Assembly (NCBI GenBank): GCA_022836615.1
Contig: MU405347.1
Location: 1 to 64,000, forward strand
DNA length: 64,000 nt
Direction: 5' to 3'
Origin: Annulohypoxylon bovei var. microspora
Taxonomy: Eukaryota; Ascomycota; Sordariomycetes; Xylariales; Hypoxylaceae
The notes beneath the pieces were generated by a model that saw only the letters and a list, made by a program, of their open reading frames with translations, was not told the DNA's origin and searched no databases. The position numbers and the translations under genes were made by a program. Each line of letters starts with the position of its first letter. The first letter of the stretch is position 1. Below are positions 34,748-47,533 of the stretch, one piece after another.

Positions 34748-36650
34748 CTTGGCCGTTCAATATCCCAATTAGATTAATGATAGCTAGATCCTATTCGTAC
34801 AATGAGGGTTTAGCATGAACTCCAATATCATCTCAGGTAGCAGTGCCACTGTCGCCTGAGATGATTTTATAAGCACTGGTCATGATATCTCTGGCCTAGG
34901 TAGGTAGGTAGGGATCCCATATCAACTGTCAAGATGACCATGTCTACATCAACTACGAGTGGAATTCGGGATATCTGCCCGGAATACTCAATTTGACCGA
35001 ACCTGCGTTCCTGTAACTTGTTATCATTCCTCTTCATAATCAAACCGCTAACCATAATACATACCTTCGCAGCATAAAATTGGTATATTTACGTATATAC
35101 CCCCTGTATTCATGTTCCTGAATCCTGAAAGCACGTGGATCATGTGTCGCTTGGGAGTGACTCCAGCTTTCGGAGTTACACGCGGCCGGAAGGAAGCGGC
35201 TCGGCGTTAAGCTCAGCTTCTTTTTGTAAACGAAGAACACTGGTTGTTTACAGAAGTTCTTTGCATAAATATTTGATGAATGTGAGGTTATTCATACTTT
35301 ATTTTACGTAAAAACATATTGTAAATTCAATGGCGATCCGCATAGATTCTCCCGTCCACACTCACTCACATAACTCCGGGAAATTATTTTGCGGATTATA
35401 CATTCCGTCGTATTCCCAGATATCGAATGTTGGATATAACCTTGGAATCGTGTTACCATTCCTATCTCAGCATTGCGTACACGAGTCCAGCTTCTACGTA
35501 AGGGAGGCTCTGGGATCCCTACCTCAAGTTACAGGACAAACATTTAGAAGCTCGTAGGATTTTACGAATACGGAGAGAAGACTTTGATTGATTTTGTATG
35601 CAGCTTTTATGGAGCAACACGTAAAAGAACACAGGCAGGGTTGAGATGGAAGAACTTTTTTAAAAAGCTAGCTTAAAATACATACCTAGGTAGCAAAAGA
35701 ACCATCTGGTCAACCAATCTTTTCCTTTGCATCATAAATTTAATAACATCCCGGCCTTCTTGCTTTGAGTCCGAAACGCGAAATAAGTAAATGTGCGCAA
35801 AACGAAATGGTAAACAAAAAATTAACGAGTGGGGAGGATCAGCTAAATTCATAGCACAATAAATAATAACTCGATAAACCACCTTATCACAAGTTAATAT
35901 GTGGTAATATACGTTTCATAATTCCTTGAACATACAAAGATAAAGTCTATAATGTTATCTTCGTAAATTAATTCTACACCATTAGTATAAAAGGTATACG
36001 AGTCAGGGTTAGGGTTGGGGTTGGGGTAACCCCTATTTACCTTTCAACTATTACTTGAACACGGCTTTCAAGGCCGAGAACTGAAATAACGTGTAATATG
36101 ACAGAGTTATACTTCGGAGTAAATAATTCATTCAACGGACTTACAGAAGTAAGATGTTTGAAGAGATATATATTTTGTCAAGAAATTACAGGCTTAAGCG
36201 AGCTTGCAAGCTGCCATTAGTTCGCACTTCTGAGGTCGACTTGATTTGACCGCCTTTATTGGGATTATAATGAGATGATTGATAAAGGGGCACTCTATTA
36301 TACCCTTCAGCGAGATAGATAAGTCAGTAACCCTGGACAAATAACATCAATTACTTGAATTCGTCAATGTGCGCAAGAATTATCTTACGCTAGTATTGAA
36401 TAGGAGTATTTCTCGGACTCTTAACTTAGTAAATACTATTATCGCAAACAGGGCCAGAAACAAGTATCAACTTAAAAGGGTACATTCGATCTTGTCTACC
36501 TATACCTAATGATTGGCTATCCATCCTGTTGCTATGCTACAACCCATCCGACACTAGTCACCAGACCAACAAGACAAATGAAAACCCATCACCTAAACAA
36601 GTCATACACACGTTGCCTGATCCCTTTCATACCAAATATACGCTAAAAGC
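34748..36650. other. Intergenic region, 1.9 kb
   Basis: It carries the promoter of the minus-strand methyltransferase. TAGGTAGGTAGG is near 34898 and a TACCTAGGTA palindrome at 35693-35702. Interstitial telomere-like sequence (AGGGTTAGGGTTGGGGTTGGGG) lies at about 36005-36030. Short ORFs (for example 35330-35557) show no recognisable content. Confidence 0.5.
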
Positions 36651-37738
36651 TTAGTATTGGTACTTCATGCGGAACTCGATATGCTCCTGGATAGTCCCAG
36701 TCTTATACTTGCCGGAAGGCAAACTCGCACACTTCCCAGTGGGCTGGGGACCCGCAATGCCGTCGTGGCGAGGCGTGATAAAATACGGCATCGAGTACCT
36801 CTTAGGCGTGACCTCAGACCCGTCCTTGGCGCGGGGGATGATAACCCTGTGCTTCGAGGCGGGCAGGTATCCGTTGGTCCAGATCTCGCCGAAGTCGCCG
36901 ATGGTCAGGTACAGGCGGTCCTCGATCTCGGTCGTGGCCTGGAGGAACGTGCCGGGGTTGAGCCTATCCTCGATCTCGAGACCCTGGTTCTTGTCCTGCA
37001 TGAGCAGGGTGTACGTTGTGAAATCCGTGTGCGTGGGACACCACGTGAGCGACGAGCGGTCGATCGTAGACTCGTGGGCTGAGGGGTAGTGCATGAGTCT
37101 CAGGCCGTTCTGGTGCCCGGTGTGGACCTTGAGGATGTACTTCTTAGCCTCTTCGTCGATCTCGAGACCTTCGAGCATAGCCTCCAGAACGACTTTGCTC
37201 AGGTCTTCCATCTGCCAGTAGTACCCCTGAGCCCAGGTGCGGAAGCCAGGAAGAGCATGATCGTCGATCCAAAGGTTGTAGTGAACTAGTTCGCCGTCGC
37301 TTCCGATGTCATAATGTTCCTACACGCATTGTTAGCACGTGGCCAAGACGTGGGACGTTCTGATGTTACCTTGAAATCGAGGGGCTTCCTAAATTCAGCT
37401 GCTAATTCTCCGGACATATTCTCAAGCTCCTCTTCGGTGTAGATCAAGCATTTCTCTCGGCCGATCCCAGAGTAACCACGGTGTGGAACTATGCCATTGG
37501 GGTGGTTCGCCTTGGCCTTCTCCTCGTAGGGCAGATCGAAGAACTTTCGAGACCAGTCGAAAGCCTCTCTTAGCCTTTTGATCGGGATGCCATGGCCAAC
37601 TATGCCGCAGGCGCCTTGAATATGAATAGCTGCCACAAGTTTATCTACCGTAACCTTGCGAGCAACTGGATCGCTATCATTAATTAAGGGAGAGATGTCG
37701 ATAGTTTCGATGCCGCTTGGGGGAGGTAGAGAGCCCAT
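36651..37738 (-). CDS. 2-oxoglutarate/Fe(II)-dependent oxygenase (isopenicillin N synthase-like fold)
   Basis: Two exons, 37370-37738 and 36651-37319 (intron 50 bp, GTAACA...GTAG), encode 345 residues. Start chosen at the Met of MGSLPPPSG (CAAAATGGG context); an in-frame Met at 37888 would add 50 residues of no family character. The DIOX_N region starts IETIDISPLIND. The catalytic facial triad is visible: H-x-D in PTHTDFTTYTLLMQD and the distal His in ASKHRVI, followed by the 2-oxoglutarate-binding R-x-S in KRYSMPYF. Family members hydroxylate, desaturate or cyclise small molecules. It is transcribed away from the NRPS across about 0.93 kb and is the strongest tailoring candidate. Confidence 0.9.
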
Positions 37739-38672
37739 TTTGACTGATTTAGTGTTTATTTGCTTGTGTGCTACCTGTGAATATGAGACCGGTTGGACTG
37801 ATCCAGCCTGATATAAATCCGTGTCGTCCTCCAATATCGCGTCTACTATAGCCCGAGACTTGATATCGGAACATTTATTCTCACTCATATCCGGGCCGGT
37901 ACCGAATCCATCGGACTGGATTCTTACGGTTATAACACCCCGTAAGGTAGGGCAAAGGATTAAACGATCCTATCTAGGGTAGCAATAAATTGAGCCTCGT
38001 TCAGGGATAGGAGCTTTTCTCCGCTATGGCACTCCACTACAAAACACGTCATCCTTGTTAAGACAGAACTAAATTCGTTGCGTAATAAATTTCGAATAGT
38101 ATGCGTACTTCGTAGTTTCATTGGAATTTCTTAAACTGCTCAACTTGTAGTTATGCTGTGCGTAATGGAATAAGGGGTAGGAAGTTCTACACCTCCTAAA
38201 CAATAATCTTATGTCGCCCTATTTGTCAAAGTCTTGTGACTATTCCTAATGAAAATACGGACTACATGCTCTCTTAGTCGTAGAGCATTTGGTAAATGTG
38301 ACTAGTAATATCCCATAGAGAATCAAGCGACAATGACTTGCTAATACGAACAAGTCATCGACGGAAAAACCCAGCCCGTGTCAATAGAAGATTTCTCCAT
38401 AGAATCCGTCTAGAATCGAACGATCGAGCTGGAAGGAATAATTTATGGTCAATAGTGTAGACGAAAACGAAGTTCCGCCACGGATCCACGGACATATCGG
38501 GCGCGAATTCGCCATCTGCTGACGAGTACGGTGTCATTGAGGCCGAGATGGATTAAACCATCACTATATCCATATCTCCTAGAGCTCGAACCACCTGATA
38601 TGGGATGCCCTTGTAGCGACTGGTCTTCCAATACCTCAAAAGTACAACCTTGACGAGATCACTATTCACGTG
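37739..38672. promoter_or_regulatory. Shared divergent promoter region of the oxygenase and NRPS genes
   Basis: A 934-bp non-coding interval between two divergent genes. It carries several CGG/CCG words near 37890-37920 and 38460-38550 that a Zn2Cys6 regulator could use, but no single site is convincing. Short ORFs inside (38355-38631) appear spurious. Confidence 0.5.
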
Positions 38673-41600
38673 ATGCAAACGTCACCTGAAGGTATGGGCA
38701 ACCCATCAGGCCCGATAGCTGAGTCAGCGAAGGGGGACGACCTATGCAAGATATGGACTTGGAATGCAACTGTGCCCGAGGGGGTAGAGGCTTGCGTCCA
38801 TGATCTTGTGATAGAGCGTATGGTGCCAGAAGCGGCTGCCGTATGTGCTTGGGATGGCGAGCTAACATACGCCGAGCTAGATGCATTATCGACACGGCTA
38901 GCATCTCATCTCATCTCACTCGGTGTCGGGCCGGAGGTCATAGTGCCACTATGCTTCCAAAAATCGATGTGGATGCCGGTAGCGATGTTAGGGGTGATGA
39001 AGGCCGGCGGCGCGGGGTGTGCGATAGACATCACGCAACCGAGAGCACGATTGCAGGCAATCATGCAACAGATAAAGCCTCTTATCGTGTTGTCGTCGAC
39101 GGCAAACATAAACCTAGCTAAAGGACTCCTCGGTGATATTCTCGTTCTAGCCGTTGACGGGAATAGTCTGGAGCAGCTGCCATCGATACCGTCGAATATT
39201 CCGTCAATACCATCCACACATGTGGGACCTTCGAACACCTTATACCTCGTATTCACATCCGGGAGCTCAGGCACCCCGAAAGGTGTGATGATTTCACATC
39301 GCAACTTTAGTAGCGCCTTGGTTCATCAAACACAACAATTGGATTTCAAGAGAAGCTCGAGAGTATTGGACATGGCGTCCTACGCCTTCGACGCGGCATG
39401 GTACAATGCATTGCACACACTCTATGCCGGGGGGTGTCTTTGTATACCTTCGGAGGACGAAAGGCGGAACGACTTGACTGGATGTATTCGTCGACTCAAA
39501 CCGAACTTCATGAACCTAACACCAAAGCTATGTGAAGTCCTAGACACAGCCTCACTTCAAGGCTTAGATATGATCGAGCTTGCCGGAGAGCAAGCAGATG
39601 CTAGACAAGTCTGCCGGATGAGGGAGACGACGTCAGTTCGCTTCGCGTATGGCCCAGCGGAGTGTTCAATTCTCTCGACAGTTTCTAAACAAGATGCATC
39701 CTGTTCTAATATCGGGTTCGGACTCGGTGTGCGGACATGGGTTGTGAACGCCGACGATCCCCACAAACTAGTACCCGTGGGCTGTGTTGGGGAGTTATGG
39801 ATTGAAGGTCCATTGGTGGGACAAGGTTATCTGAATGATGAGGTCAAGACAACAACGGCCTTCGTCGAAAACCCTTCTTGGCTGCTAGAAGGAGGACCTG
39901 GGATGCCCGGTCGATCCGGCCGTCTATATCGAACTGGAGATCTTGTACGGTATAATCCAGATGACGGGTCATTATTATTTGCCGGCCGCAAGGACGCACA
40001 GGTGAAAATCCGTGGGCAAAGAGTAGAATTGGAAGAAATCCAGCAACAAATAATCCAGAGCTTCCCGGACAGCGTGGATACTCAAGTAGTGGCAGATGTG
40101 ATCAAGCCCAACGGAAGCGACAGTGCAACACTAGTCGTATTCTTAAAGAATACACCAGGAATCAAATTAGAAGTGGCGTCTCTGGAAGAAAAGTTGGCCA
40201 CAGTGCTACCTACATACATGATCCCGTCGGCCTATATCGCAGTTGACCAAATACCCATGGGCCAGACGGGCAAGACAGACCGTCGAAAGCTCCGAGAACT
40301 TGGGGCCACGTTCACCTTAGAGCATCTAGCCAAGGTAAACCTGGCGAGGGGAGAATGGAAGCAACCGGAAACCGCCACAGAAAAGCAGCTTCAAAAGCTA
40401 TGGGCAGGTGTGCTTGGGATCGACGCCGACATCATCGGGGTAGCGGACAGCTTTTTGCGAATAGGGGGCGATTCCATCAAAGCCATGCGATTGGTAGCAG
40501 CGGCACGCGAAGTAAGTTCGAATCCTAAAACCCGTTTTTGGACTTGCAACTAATTTTTAAAACCCAAAGGATGGCCTATCATTGACTGTTGCTGATATTC
40601 TAAGACAGCCGCGACTAAGCGATCTAGCCTCCATAGCGAGCCAGGTACCATTAGCTGACGCGGTCGATGAACCCATAAACCCGTTCTCTTTATTGAAGAT
40701 AGAAGAGGCGGAAGCGCGAAATCTGGCTGCCAACATTTGCGATGTGGACTCGTCGCAAGTTGAAGACGCATTCCCATGCACACCAATGCAAGAAGGTCTA
40801 CTCGCATTGACAGCTAGGCGACCAAGCGACTACGTCGTAAGGATCGCACTAGAGCTACGGCCAACGATTGATGTTGATCGCTTCAAAGTTGCTTGGGAAG
40901 AAATTGTCTCGATATCACCGATCTTGCGGACGCGCATTGTAGATCTCGGACAGCATGGCCTAACACAGATAATAGTTGGCGGACCAACAAAGTGGTCTCT
41001 TGGAACAGACCTCGATACTTACACGAGAGAAGAAGCACAGCTCACTATGGGCCTTGGGACGCCCTTGACGCGGTTCGGGTTAGTCAACGAGGAAAGCAGT
41101 GGAAGGCGTTTCTTCGTATATGCGATACATCATGCTCTATGCGACGGCTGGTCGGTGGCGCTTCTACTCGAGATGGCAGACAAAACCTACCAAAGCAAAT
41201 CAGTGGAGCCGTCGCCGCCATTCCAAAAGTTCATTAGACATATCCGTAGCATCGACGAGGACCGTGCGGCAATCGCTTGGCAAGAACAACTAGAGGGAAT
41301 AGGAGCACAGCCTTTTCCGCAGCTTCCATCCGCCGCTTACCAACCGAAAGCAGACATCGAGGTCTCGCATAGAATCGCCGGGTTACATTGGCCGAGAACA
41401 GATATCACGCCGTCTACACTAATTCGGGCGGCATGGTCGATCGTAACTGGGAAGTATACTGGCTCAAGCGATGTTATTTTCGGAGCAACGGTGTCGGGGA
41501 GGCAAGCGGCCGTACCTAAGATCGAGCAGATGACAGGGCCAACGATCGCTAGTGTACCAGTCCGAGTGATTCTAAATCCCGAAGAGAGCGTTGTCGAGTT

Positions 41601-44600
41601 ACTAGGACGAATACAGGAGCAGTCCATAGAAACAGTAGCCTTTGAGCAGATGGGACTGCAATGGATACGACGGCTAAGCGACGATGCAGAGCGGGCGTGC
41701 CAATTCCAAACTTTACTCGTTACCCAACCTGCGAGCCAGAAGACGGAACAGAGCACTCTTTTCGAAGAAGCTGACAACAGTTGGAAGCTCGGCGTGTTCA
41801 ACCCATATGCCATACTACTAGAGTGTCGATTAGAAGATGAAGGAGCTTGTCTTCGTATAAGTTTCGACTCGAATGTGATAGATGAGAAGCAGGTGACGAG
41901 AATAATGCAGCAGCTCGAACATACACTACGCCAACTTTCCTCGCCTAGGAACGCCGCAATGAAGTTGGCATCAATAGAGGTGGCAAGCGAGCACGACTTG
42001 CGTGATATCTGGGGCTGGAATTCCACGGTCCCGGAGGCAGTTCAAGGATGTGTGCACGACTTAATCGCTGAGACGATGCTGAGACAGCCGACGGCGTCAG
42101 CAGTATGCGCATGGGATGGAGAGTTAACATATGGGGAGCTCGATACTCTGTCGAAAAAACTGGCATCTCGCCTCCGCAACCTAGGCGTTGGTAAGTCAAA
42201 TTAATGAGCATTGTCAAATGACCAAAATAATAGTTACTAACATACCCCATCACATGTAGGCCCGGAAGTGATCGTCCCCTTGTCTTTTGAGAAATCGATG
42301 TGGGTATCTGTTGCGATGTTAGGAGTATTAAGAGCCGGCGGCGCATTCGCCATGCTTCCTCCTTCGTTGCCAAGCAGCAGACTCGGACTTCTCTTAAAAG
42401 CTATCAGCCCGAAAGTTGTTGTCACATCTTCACAACACACTAGCCTTTTCCCAGGAATTCTAACGATATCCCCTCGAGAAGTTGCAAACGAAGAAGACAA
42501 TAACGCATACATCATACCGTGTGATATTCGGCCATCCAATACTGCTGCTGTGCTTTTTACTTCCGGCACAACGGGCGTACCAAAAGGCATCCTATTAGAT
42601 CACCGCTGCCTGTCTACCACGGCACAATACCTAGGTAGAGACTTTAAGGCCGGCGCTTCAACTCGAGTATTCCAGTTCGCATCATACTTATTTGACGTAA
42701 GCATACACGAGACATTCATGGCCCTATTGTATGGGAGTTGTCTGTGCGTCCCCTCGGAGTCAGATAAAGAAAATAACACTGCAAACGCCTTAGTACAATT
42801 GCGAGCCAATTGGGCGTGCTTATCACCCTCCGTAGCAAGAGCCATTCCCACAGAGGATGTATATACGCTACAAACCCTCGTGTTCGCTGGAGAGGCTCTA
42901 AAGGAGACAGATGTCGCTCGATGGGCAGACAAAGTGGCAGTATTCAACTGGTACGGTCCAGCAGAGTTTTCGCTATGCACAAGTACTCCTGTGGTACTTC
43001 CGGCCTGGCGAAGCGGCTCAATCGGATATGGCTCTGCCAGCACCAGCTGGGTTGTGGACAAGGACGACCCAGAATGTCTAACGCCCGTAGGTGCTATTGG
43101 CGAATTGGCTGCTGAAGGTCCGGGTATGATGAAGGGTTATCTCAACGATCAAGAGAAGACAGCAGCAGTGATCATTGAAAATCCGTCGTGGCTCGTGCGT
43201 GGCCAACCTAATCATCCTGGCCGACGTGGTCGCCTATACCGTACTGGAGACTTAGTGCGATACAACGCGGATGGCTCGCTCGCCTATATTGGTCGCAAGG
43301 ATGCGCAGGTGAAGATCCGGGGAATGCGAGTAGAATTAGGAGATGTCGAGCACCATGTGCTTCAGAATCTTAACCTATCTGGTTCAACGAACACCCAGGT
43401 CGTGGCGGAGGTGATTACACCACGCGGGAGTAGCAATCCTATGCTGGTAGCCTTCGTCAAGAGTAACAGGGAAGATAGGATACAAGAGACTAGACCGATT
43501 GAGAAATCCCTTTTGGTTGGGCTCGAAAAGCAGCTAGCCGAGATATTACCGCGTCATATGATCCCGTCGGCATACCTTGCGATAGGGAAGATACCAATAA
43601 CGCCAAATGGCAAGGCAGATAGACAAAAGCTCCGCATGATCGGAGCCTCGCTCACAATACAGCAGCTCACTACATCCACCGCGATGGCGCGAGGGAACCG
43701 TCGGCGACAGTCCATGACACCGACGGAAAAACAACTGAAGAAACTATGGGCACCAATTCTCGGGATAGACATCGATATCGCGGTAGAAGACAGCTTCCTC
43801 CAGATAGGTGGTGACTCCATCGCAGCGATGCGGCTAGTAGCTGCCGCCCGGGAACATGGACTGTCTTTCACAGTCGCTGATGTTTTCAAAAAACCACGAC
43901 TATGCGATCTCGCCACCGTTGCGGTAGCGATCGTACGTGATAAGGAGAAGGCAGCTAGGATTGCTGTTGAAGCATTTTCGCTGCTCGGCGACCAAGTAGA
44001 CCTCAGAGCGTTCGTCCGTGAGGAAATATCTCCGCACATCCGTTCAGCTTTCACTACATCAATCTCTGATGCATTTCCTGTCACGCATTGGCAGGCCACT
44101 TGTATCAACCTCGCATTGAAGACTCCCCCTCAGCAGTGGCATCATTTTTGGGTTGATCTTCCTCCAGCAAATAATACGGCCATGGTAGATAGAAGCTGTG
44201 AGATCTTATGGAACAATCTAGATATTCTCAGAGTAGTCTTCATACGTTCTAGAGGTCAGTATCTTCAGGTCCTCCCAGAAGGACTCCGACCGACAATCCT
44301 TCACTATTCTACGGATGGGAGTATCGATGAACTTACCTCTAAGATCTGTGACGAGGATCTTCGACATCCCGGTACACTTGGAACTCCGTTTACGCACTTT
44401 CATGTGCTTTCTGGTCCTCGAGGTGCGCAGCGATTGATAATGAGGTCGTCGCATGCTCAATACGATGGCACGACCCTCATCCACATGATGCACTTCCTTG
44501 GAGCTTTTTATAGGAATGAGTCACTGCCCCGGTCACCGACTTTCTCGGCCTTCGTCCAACATGCATTCAACAATAAACGCCGTTCCCGGAAATATTGGAA

Positions 44601-45300
44601 GTCGTTTCTCCACGGTTCGGCACTTACCAAGCTTGAGCGGGAACCAATATGTAGTAGCTTCGTCAATACGTCCGGTCCTATAGTGGTAGAGAGAGTGGTT
44701 CGTATGCCGCGTGCGTTCAGCGGCTTCACTCCTGCAACCATTTTCACCTCCGCGTGCGCAGTGTTCCTTTCAAAGGCCACGAAGTCATCAGATGTGACCT
44801 TCGGTCGATTAGTCTCAGGGCGAGCCATGGTGCCTGTCCATCTGCGAAACACGGCAGGTCCCTGCGTCAACATCATCCCCGTAAGAACCCGCTTCGGATG
44901 CGAAGACCCCTTACAACACGCACTACAATCCGTCCACGAACAACATATCGAGAGTTTGCTCTTCGATACGATCGGGTTCGACGAGGTTACCAAGCATTGC
45001 ACAGACTGGCCTCGCGATTCTCATTACTTCGGATGTGTAACTCACTACCAAGATCTCGGGGAGGCAGAAGAGGAGATTGGTGGAGCTCTTCGTCGATTGG
45101 AATGCTACGAAGGGAACAGAGCTGACACGAAAATGATGGAAAAGGATGTTGTCATGATCTTGGCGAAGCCGGTCGGAAGTCATCTAAGGTTGGAATTGGC
45201 GGCAAATGGCGGGTATTATACAAGGGAAAGAGTCCAAAAATGGGCAGATATACTCGCGAAAACGATCGAGGCATTTGACCAAGCCGTGGAGTGTTCGTGA
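38673..45300 (+). CDS. Bimodular nonribosomal peptide synthetase, A-T-C-A-T-C (2166 aa)
   Basis: Exons 38673-40511, 40570-42190 and 42260-45300; introns of 58 and 69 bp, frame intact. A1 (about 20-540): VFTSGSSGTPKG, YGPAECS, LYRTGDLVRY, QTGKTDRRKL. T1: IGGDSIKAM at about 600. C1 (about 660-1080): HHALCDG, a complete HHxxxDG. A2 (about 1095-1600): LFTSGTTGVPKG, YGPAEFS, LYRTGDLVRY, PNGKADRQKL. T2: IGGDSIAAM at about 1670. C2 (about 1720-2150): SHAQYDG, first His replaced by Ser, as in many fungal terminal C domains that release by cyclisation. There is no starting C domain, thioesterase or reductase. The A4/A5 segments (FDAAWYN in A1, FDVSIHE in A2) keep Asp235, consistent with alpha-amino acid substrates. 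Same domain order and size as diketopiperazine synthetases such as FtmA, so a dipeptide-derived product is inferred. ATG at 38673. Confidence 0.95.
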
Positions 45301-45617
45301 AATTCATAGAATTTAAGAGGTGTAGAGAAGCGAAACACGAGCATGGGAAGTTGAGATTACTCATGATTCTTTTTGTCAAATATTCTGGATTATTGTAAAT
45401 AAATTACCTAATATTCATATATCAGATTCTAGACACAATTATGCATTTATTAGTCATGGATTTTGGATCTTAGTCAGCATCACATTCACTTGCTTCTTAA
45501 ACACTAAATTAGTGAAATATTATATATATTTCAAAATATCTTATTCATAATAGTATCATTGAAATATGCGTATCCTATTTCCTTCCCGTTACAACACATT
45601 ACTCCTTCCTAGATCGT
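45301..45617. other. Intergenic region between convergent NRPS and LPMO genes
   Basis: 317 bp of AT-rich sequence, presumably both 3' UTRs. Nothing else seen. Confidence 0.5.
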
Positions 45618-46375
45618 TCAGCCAGTCCAGACAGCGGGGCCGGGGACCTTGTACGAAGTGCCTTTGCCCTGGTAGATATCGACCTAGTGGCTGTTAGCTT
45701 TCGAACAAGTATAGGGGGTAACTCTTTACTAACCATGATACCAGGGTCGGACTGCGCGGCATACGCGGGAATGGAGGTAAGGGATTCAGCACCGGGAGTG
45801 GCAGTACCCGAGCCGGTCACCTTGATCTGCGCACACTCGGGATAGAACTGAGGTGTGTTGGCCTGGTGAAGTGCGAGCAGCTCGTGGCGGATGAGGTAGT
45901 TTCCAGGCTTGAGGCTCGTGGGGATTCGGCTCGACCACTTCAGGTCCTTGTAGATAAGGGCGGTTCCCCAGTTGTTGCTGTTCAACACATCACCCCACAG
46001 TCCCATCTCGTCGATCTTAAACCACTTCTTACTCTTGCCATCGCAAGCCGTAAATTCTCCGTCACAGGCATACATATACACGGTAACGGGTCCCTGCTGG
46101 TGAGTCCACTGCGACCAGATCGCCGTCACGTTCTCGCCAGCTGCGACTTCGGCCGAAAGGGGGGCCGAGGTGCCACCGTTGCAGGTCATCTTCGCGTCCG
46201 TTACGGTCATGATGGGGTTGTAGTCCGGCCATTGTCGCTGGATTATCTGGGCCCCGGCCACCGGAGAGAATCCCTGGTAGCCTGGGTATGTCTTGCCGCC
46301 AATCTCGTAACTGGTCACCGCGCCGTGGGCGGCGACCAGGGCAGGAGCGAGGAATAGGGGAAGCGAAAACAGCAT
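45618..46375 (-). CDS. AA9 lytic polysaccharide monooxygenase
   Basis: Two exons, 45734-46375 and 45618-45683 (intron GTTAGT...CTAG), encode 235 residues. A signal peptide MLFSLPLFLAPALVAA ends just before HGAVTSY, so His1 of the mature enzyme would form the copper histidine brace. The second copper His is in the WTHQQGPVTVYM segment, and RHELLALH and QFYPECAQ (axial Tyr) complete the AA9 signature. Cys residues placed for the usual disulfides are present. There is no carbohydrate-binding module or GPI signal: splicing the last exon gives the normal short ending VWTG. It cleaves cellulose or related glucans oxidatively outside the cell. No link to the NRPS is implied. Confidence 0.93.
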
Positions 46376-47533
46376 CTTGACTTATACGGTAGAGCTGGAT
46401 GATGCAGAGAATGGTTGATCGGGGGCCTTGGCGAACAGCGAGACCCGGTAGTATTTATGCTGATCCTGCTGAAGAGCAACCAGAATCGAGCTAGGCTGGG
46501 ATAGGGGCGACGCAACATTATATCCCCATAGTCTAGATTCCAAGGTAAGGTATGTAGCCATCCCGGTGGGTAAGCGGCATTTGACAATGTTCGGTTGCAA
46601 GGGTCGCTACTATCATTAGGAATCATTAGAAGAGCGTTGACTCCGGGCTCGATATTGGCTTGAGCAAATAATATCCAGGCATATAACTCGAGTGGCGCGT
46701 TCGACCATTTCCGTGCGGCTATACAAGGACGGACTAAGGATCAAGGATCCGGCCAGGCGGACCGATGCCTGAACTCGGCGAAACAGCATTCGGCGATTGA
46801 CCTGTGACCACAAGTTCCATAACATGTAGAAGGCTTTCGAAGCTTCTTCGGCCTAACCTCAGCTGTATCCTAGACGCTGTATATGAAATCCCTATCAGGT
46901 GGCGGTCTTGTAGGTAACCGATTGGAATACAAGGCGACACCTCTACAGGGCGAAGCCCAGTTTCCCCACGGATTTCAATATGTCGGCAGGCTTGGGTCCG
47001 GGGGATGTTACATTGCGGCTACAAATTGGGAAGCAACCCTGCGGTCTGTATGGTGGCCGGCGCAATTAGTGCAGAATGTGATCATAGCCCATATAATATT
47101 AATAGAACAGCTTCAGGCTATATAGGATAAATCCGAGATCCCGTGCCTCCCCTGCCGTTGCGAGTCAAGTTTGACGGGGAGCTTCGAAATACTTGGTCAT
47201 AGAAAAATGAAGAATCTACATCTTGGTTCGGGTGAAAGGGGAACAGAGGCTTATACTTTCAGGTATGAAGAACTTGGCCCCTTTTTTAGGATTACGTAAT
47301 CGTGTCGTCGTACAAAGCCCTTGCAACTCACCCCCTCCCCTCGGCTGAGGTTGATGGTAGTAACCGTGATCTAATAGATTTTCTGATAGATTCAGCTGAA
47401 GGACATCGCAGATTTTGTATTGCTGCATCTGGGGTATCTCTTATCCTCTAAATACATACATTGCTTGCGGCTCCAATTATCATGGATGTTAACAAGCAAT
47501 TCTCATGAGCCCGTATATCTATCCCTAGTAGCG
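46376..47533. other. Intergenic region
   Basis: 1.16 kb containing the promoter of the AA9 gene and the 3' end of the F-box gene. Frames such as 46883-47125 have no recognisable content. Confidence 0.5.

Noticed and set aside
37739..37888. 50-residue N-terminal extension of the oxygenase
   Set aside because: The downstream Met has a better context and matches the usual family start; the extension has no family character.
43546..45183. Minus-strand ORFs within the NRPS
   Set aside because: Antisense shadows of the NRPS exons.
45618..46375. AA9 LPMO as part of the NRPS cluster
   Set aside because: It is a secreted polysaccharide-degrading enzyme with its own promoter; adjacency alone does not imply a shared pathway.
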